The translations under genes and the position numbers were made by a program. A DNA stretch of 6,711 nt from Candidatus Kappaea frigidicola (GTDB lineage Bacteria; Omnitrophota; Gorgyraeia; JAGLLT01). Of this stretch, positions 5,803-6,711 are shown one piece after another; the stretch's first letter is position 1; each line of letters opens with the position of its first letter. The stretch covers positions 1 through 6,711 of the forward strand of contig JAVCCI010000055.1 of NCBI GenBank assembly GCA_030765555.1. The letters are read 5' to 3'. The notes under the pieces were generated by a model. The model made no database searches, had not been told where the DNA came from, and was given only the letters and a program-made list of their open reading frames with translations.

Positions 5803-6711
5803 TGTATACAAAAGAATATTTAAAAAATACTATTATTAATGAGTTGGGGGAATATAACTTAATAGTTGTTTCCAATAGAGAGCCTTATATTCACACCATG
5901 AAAGAGGGCAAGATTGTAATCTGGAGACCGGGAGGTGGCGCGGTTACAGCTCTTGATCCGGTTATGCGGGCTTGTGGTGGCACTTGGATTGCTCATGGAA
6001 GTGGGAGTGGAGATAAAAAAGTAGTTGATAAAGAAGGTAAAATAAGAGTGCCAGTTGATAATCCACAATATACTCTTAAAAGAGTTTGGCTTGATAAAGA
6101 AGAGGAGCGGGGTTATTATTACGGCTTTGCCAATGAAACCCTCTGGCCTTTAGCGCATATTTCTTATACTAGGCCGGTTTTTAGAGAAAGCGATTGGCAG
6201 CAGTATAAAAAGGTTAATAAGAAATTTGCTGATGCTGTTTTGGGTGAAATAAAAGATTCAGACAAAAAGAAGACTATTGTTTGGCTTCAAGATTTTCATA
6301 TGGCCTTAGTTGCTAAATATATAAAAGAGAAAAACCCTAATGTTATTTGTGCATATTTTTGGCATATTCCTTGGCCTAACCCGGATGTATTTAGAATTTG
6401 TCCTTTTAAGAAAGAAATAATTGATGGTATTTTGGCCAATGATTTAGTTGGGTTTCACATAAGATACCATGCTGATAATTTCATTGATACAGTTGAAAGG
6501 GAGGTTGAAGCTAAGACTGACCGAGAAAGAAACTCTATTATTAGAGAAGGTCATGAAACTCTTGTAAGATCATTTCCTATTAGTGTTGATGCTCAGGAGA
6601 TTGAGGATCAAGTGGTCTCAAAAGAAACTGAAGAGAGAGCTGATCAACTAAAGAAAGAGTTGTCTTTGGAGGGTAAGATAGTTTTTTTAGGTTGTGATAG
6701 AATTGATTATA
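5802..6711 (+). CDS. otsA: GT20 glycosyltransferase, trehalose-6-phosphate synthase-like (OtsA type), 3' end missing
   Basis: The first 303 residues of a GT20 enzyme are present; such enzymes usually transfer glucose from UDP- or ADP-glucose to glucose-6-phosphate to make trehalose-6-phosphate. Visible motifs are VVSNREP (22-28), the glycine-rich loop R-P-G-G-G-A-V-T-A-L-D (42-52), GGTWIAHGSG (59-68), F-A-N-E-T-L-W-P-L, W-L-Q-D-F-H-M with Asp 164 and His 166 (WVHDYHL in E. coli), FWHIPWP with His 188, D-L-V-G-F-H, and FPISVD (258-263). The window ends at C-D-R-I-D-Y (298-303), which corresponds to the V-D-R-L-D-Y start of the second Rossmann domain; Arg 300 matches the phosphate-binding Arg 262 of E. 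coli OtsA. The ATG at 5802 shares its A with the mscS TAA stop and has only a weak AAGG upstream, which suggests coupling. The SNREPYIH and TALDPVMRACGG style differs from E. coli OtsA, so the acceptor sugar (glucose-6-phosphate or glycerol-3-phosphate) is not settled. Whether a phosphatase domain follows is unknown. Confidence 0.88.
   Translation, partial: MYTKEYLKNTIINELGEYNLIVVSNREPYIHTMKEGKIVIWRPGGGAVTALDPVMRACGGTWIAHGSGSGDKKVVDKEGKIRVPVDNPQYTLKRVWLDKEEERGYYYGFANETLWPLAHISYTRPVFRESDWQQYKKVNKKFADAVLGEIKDSDKKKTIVWLQDFHMALVAKYIKEKNPNVICAYFWHIPWPNPDVFRICPFKKEIIDGILANDLVGFHIRYHADNFIDTVEREVEAKTDRERNSIIREGHETLVRSFPISVDAQEIEDQVVSKETEERADQLKKELSLEGKIVFLGCDRIDY

Noticed and set aside
5859..6068. 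69-codon open frame on the minus strand inside the GT20 gene
   Set aside because: The opposite strand carries clear GT20 motifs over the same bases.

Overview
This is an AT-rich bacterial window (G+C in the mid-30s percent by eye) with every supported gene on the + strand. It holds the 3' part of a de novo purine (pur) operon followed by an osmotic-stress pair. Tight spacing, good Shine-Dalgarno sequences and standard start and stop codons indicate a bacterium. The phylum cannot be fixed from the sequence; the protein style would fit an uncultivated AT-rich lineage such as Omnitrophota, but that is only an impression.

Bases 1-2989 carry purQ (its 5' end lies outside the window), purM and purD, separated by 9-13 nt, each with a purine-rich ribosome binding site. 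They encode the FGAM synthase glutaminase subunit, AIR synthase and GAR synthetase. From 2990 to 4196 the purine run is interrupted by two membrane-protein genes. One is a 112-residue protein resembling DUF4190/DUF4064-type proteins. The other is a 232-residue protein resembling the DUF975/YciC/GPDPase-membrane group. Between them lies a 16-codon ORF whose ribosome binding site and first codons nearly copy the start of purE. purE follows at 4197-4679 and encodes a class I (N5-CAIR mutase type) protein; no purK is visible.

The 70-nt gap after purE (4680-4749) holds a weak terminator-like hairpin that starts inside the end of purE, then a very good sigma70-type promoter (TTGACC, 17 nt, TATACT). 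A perfect 8-bp inverted repeat overlies the promoter's spacer and -10 box, as an operator would. This promoter should drive an MscS-family mechanosensitive channel gene (4750-5802) and a GT20 trehalose-6-phosphate-synthase-like gene that shares one base with the channel's stop codon and runs off the right edge.

The channel would release solutes on hypo-osmotic shock, while the GT20 enzyme would make a compatible-solute precursor on hyper-osmotic stress. A single coupled transcript for both is sensible. I see no insertion sequences, CRISPR arrays, tRNA or rRNA genes and no clearly new system. The most unusual points are the purE-start look-alike, the membrane genes embedded in the pur operon, and the palindromic promoter of the osmotic pair.
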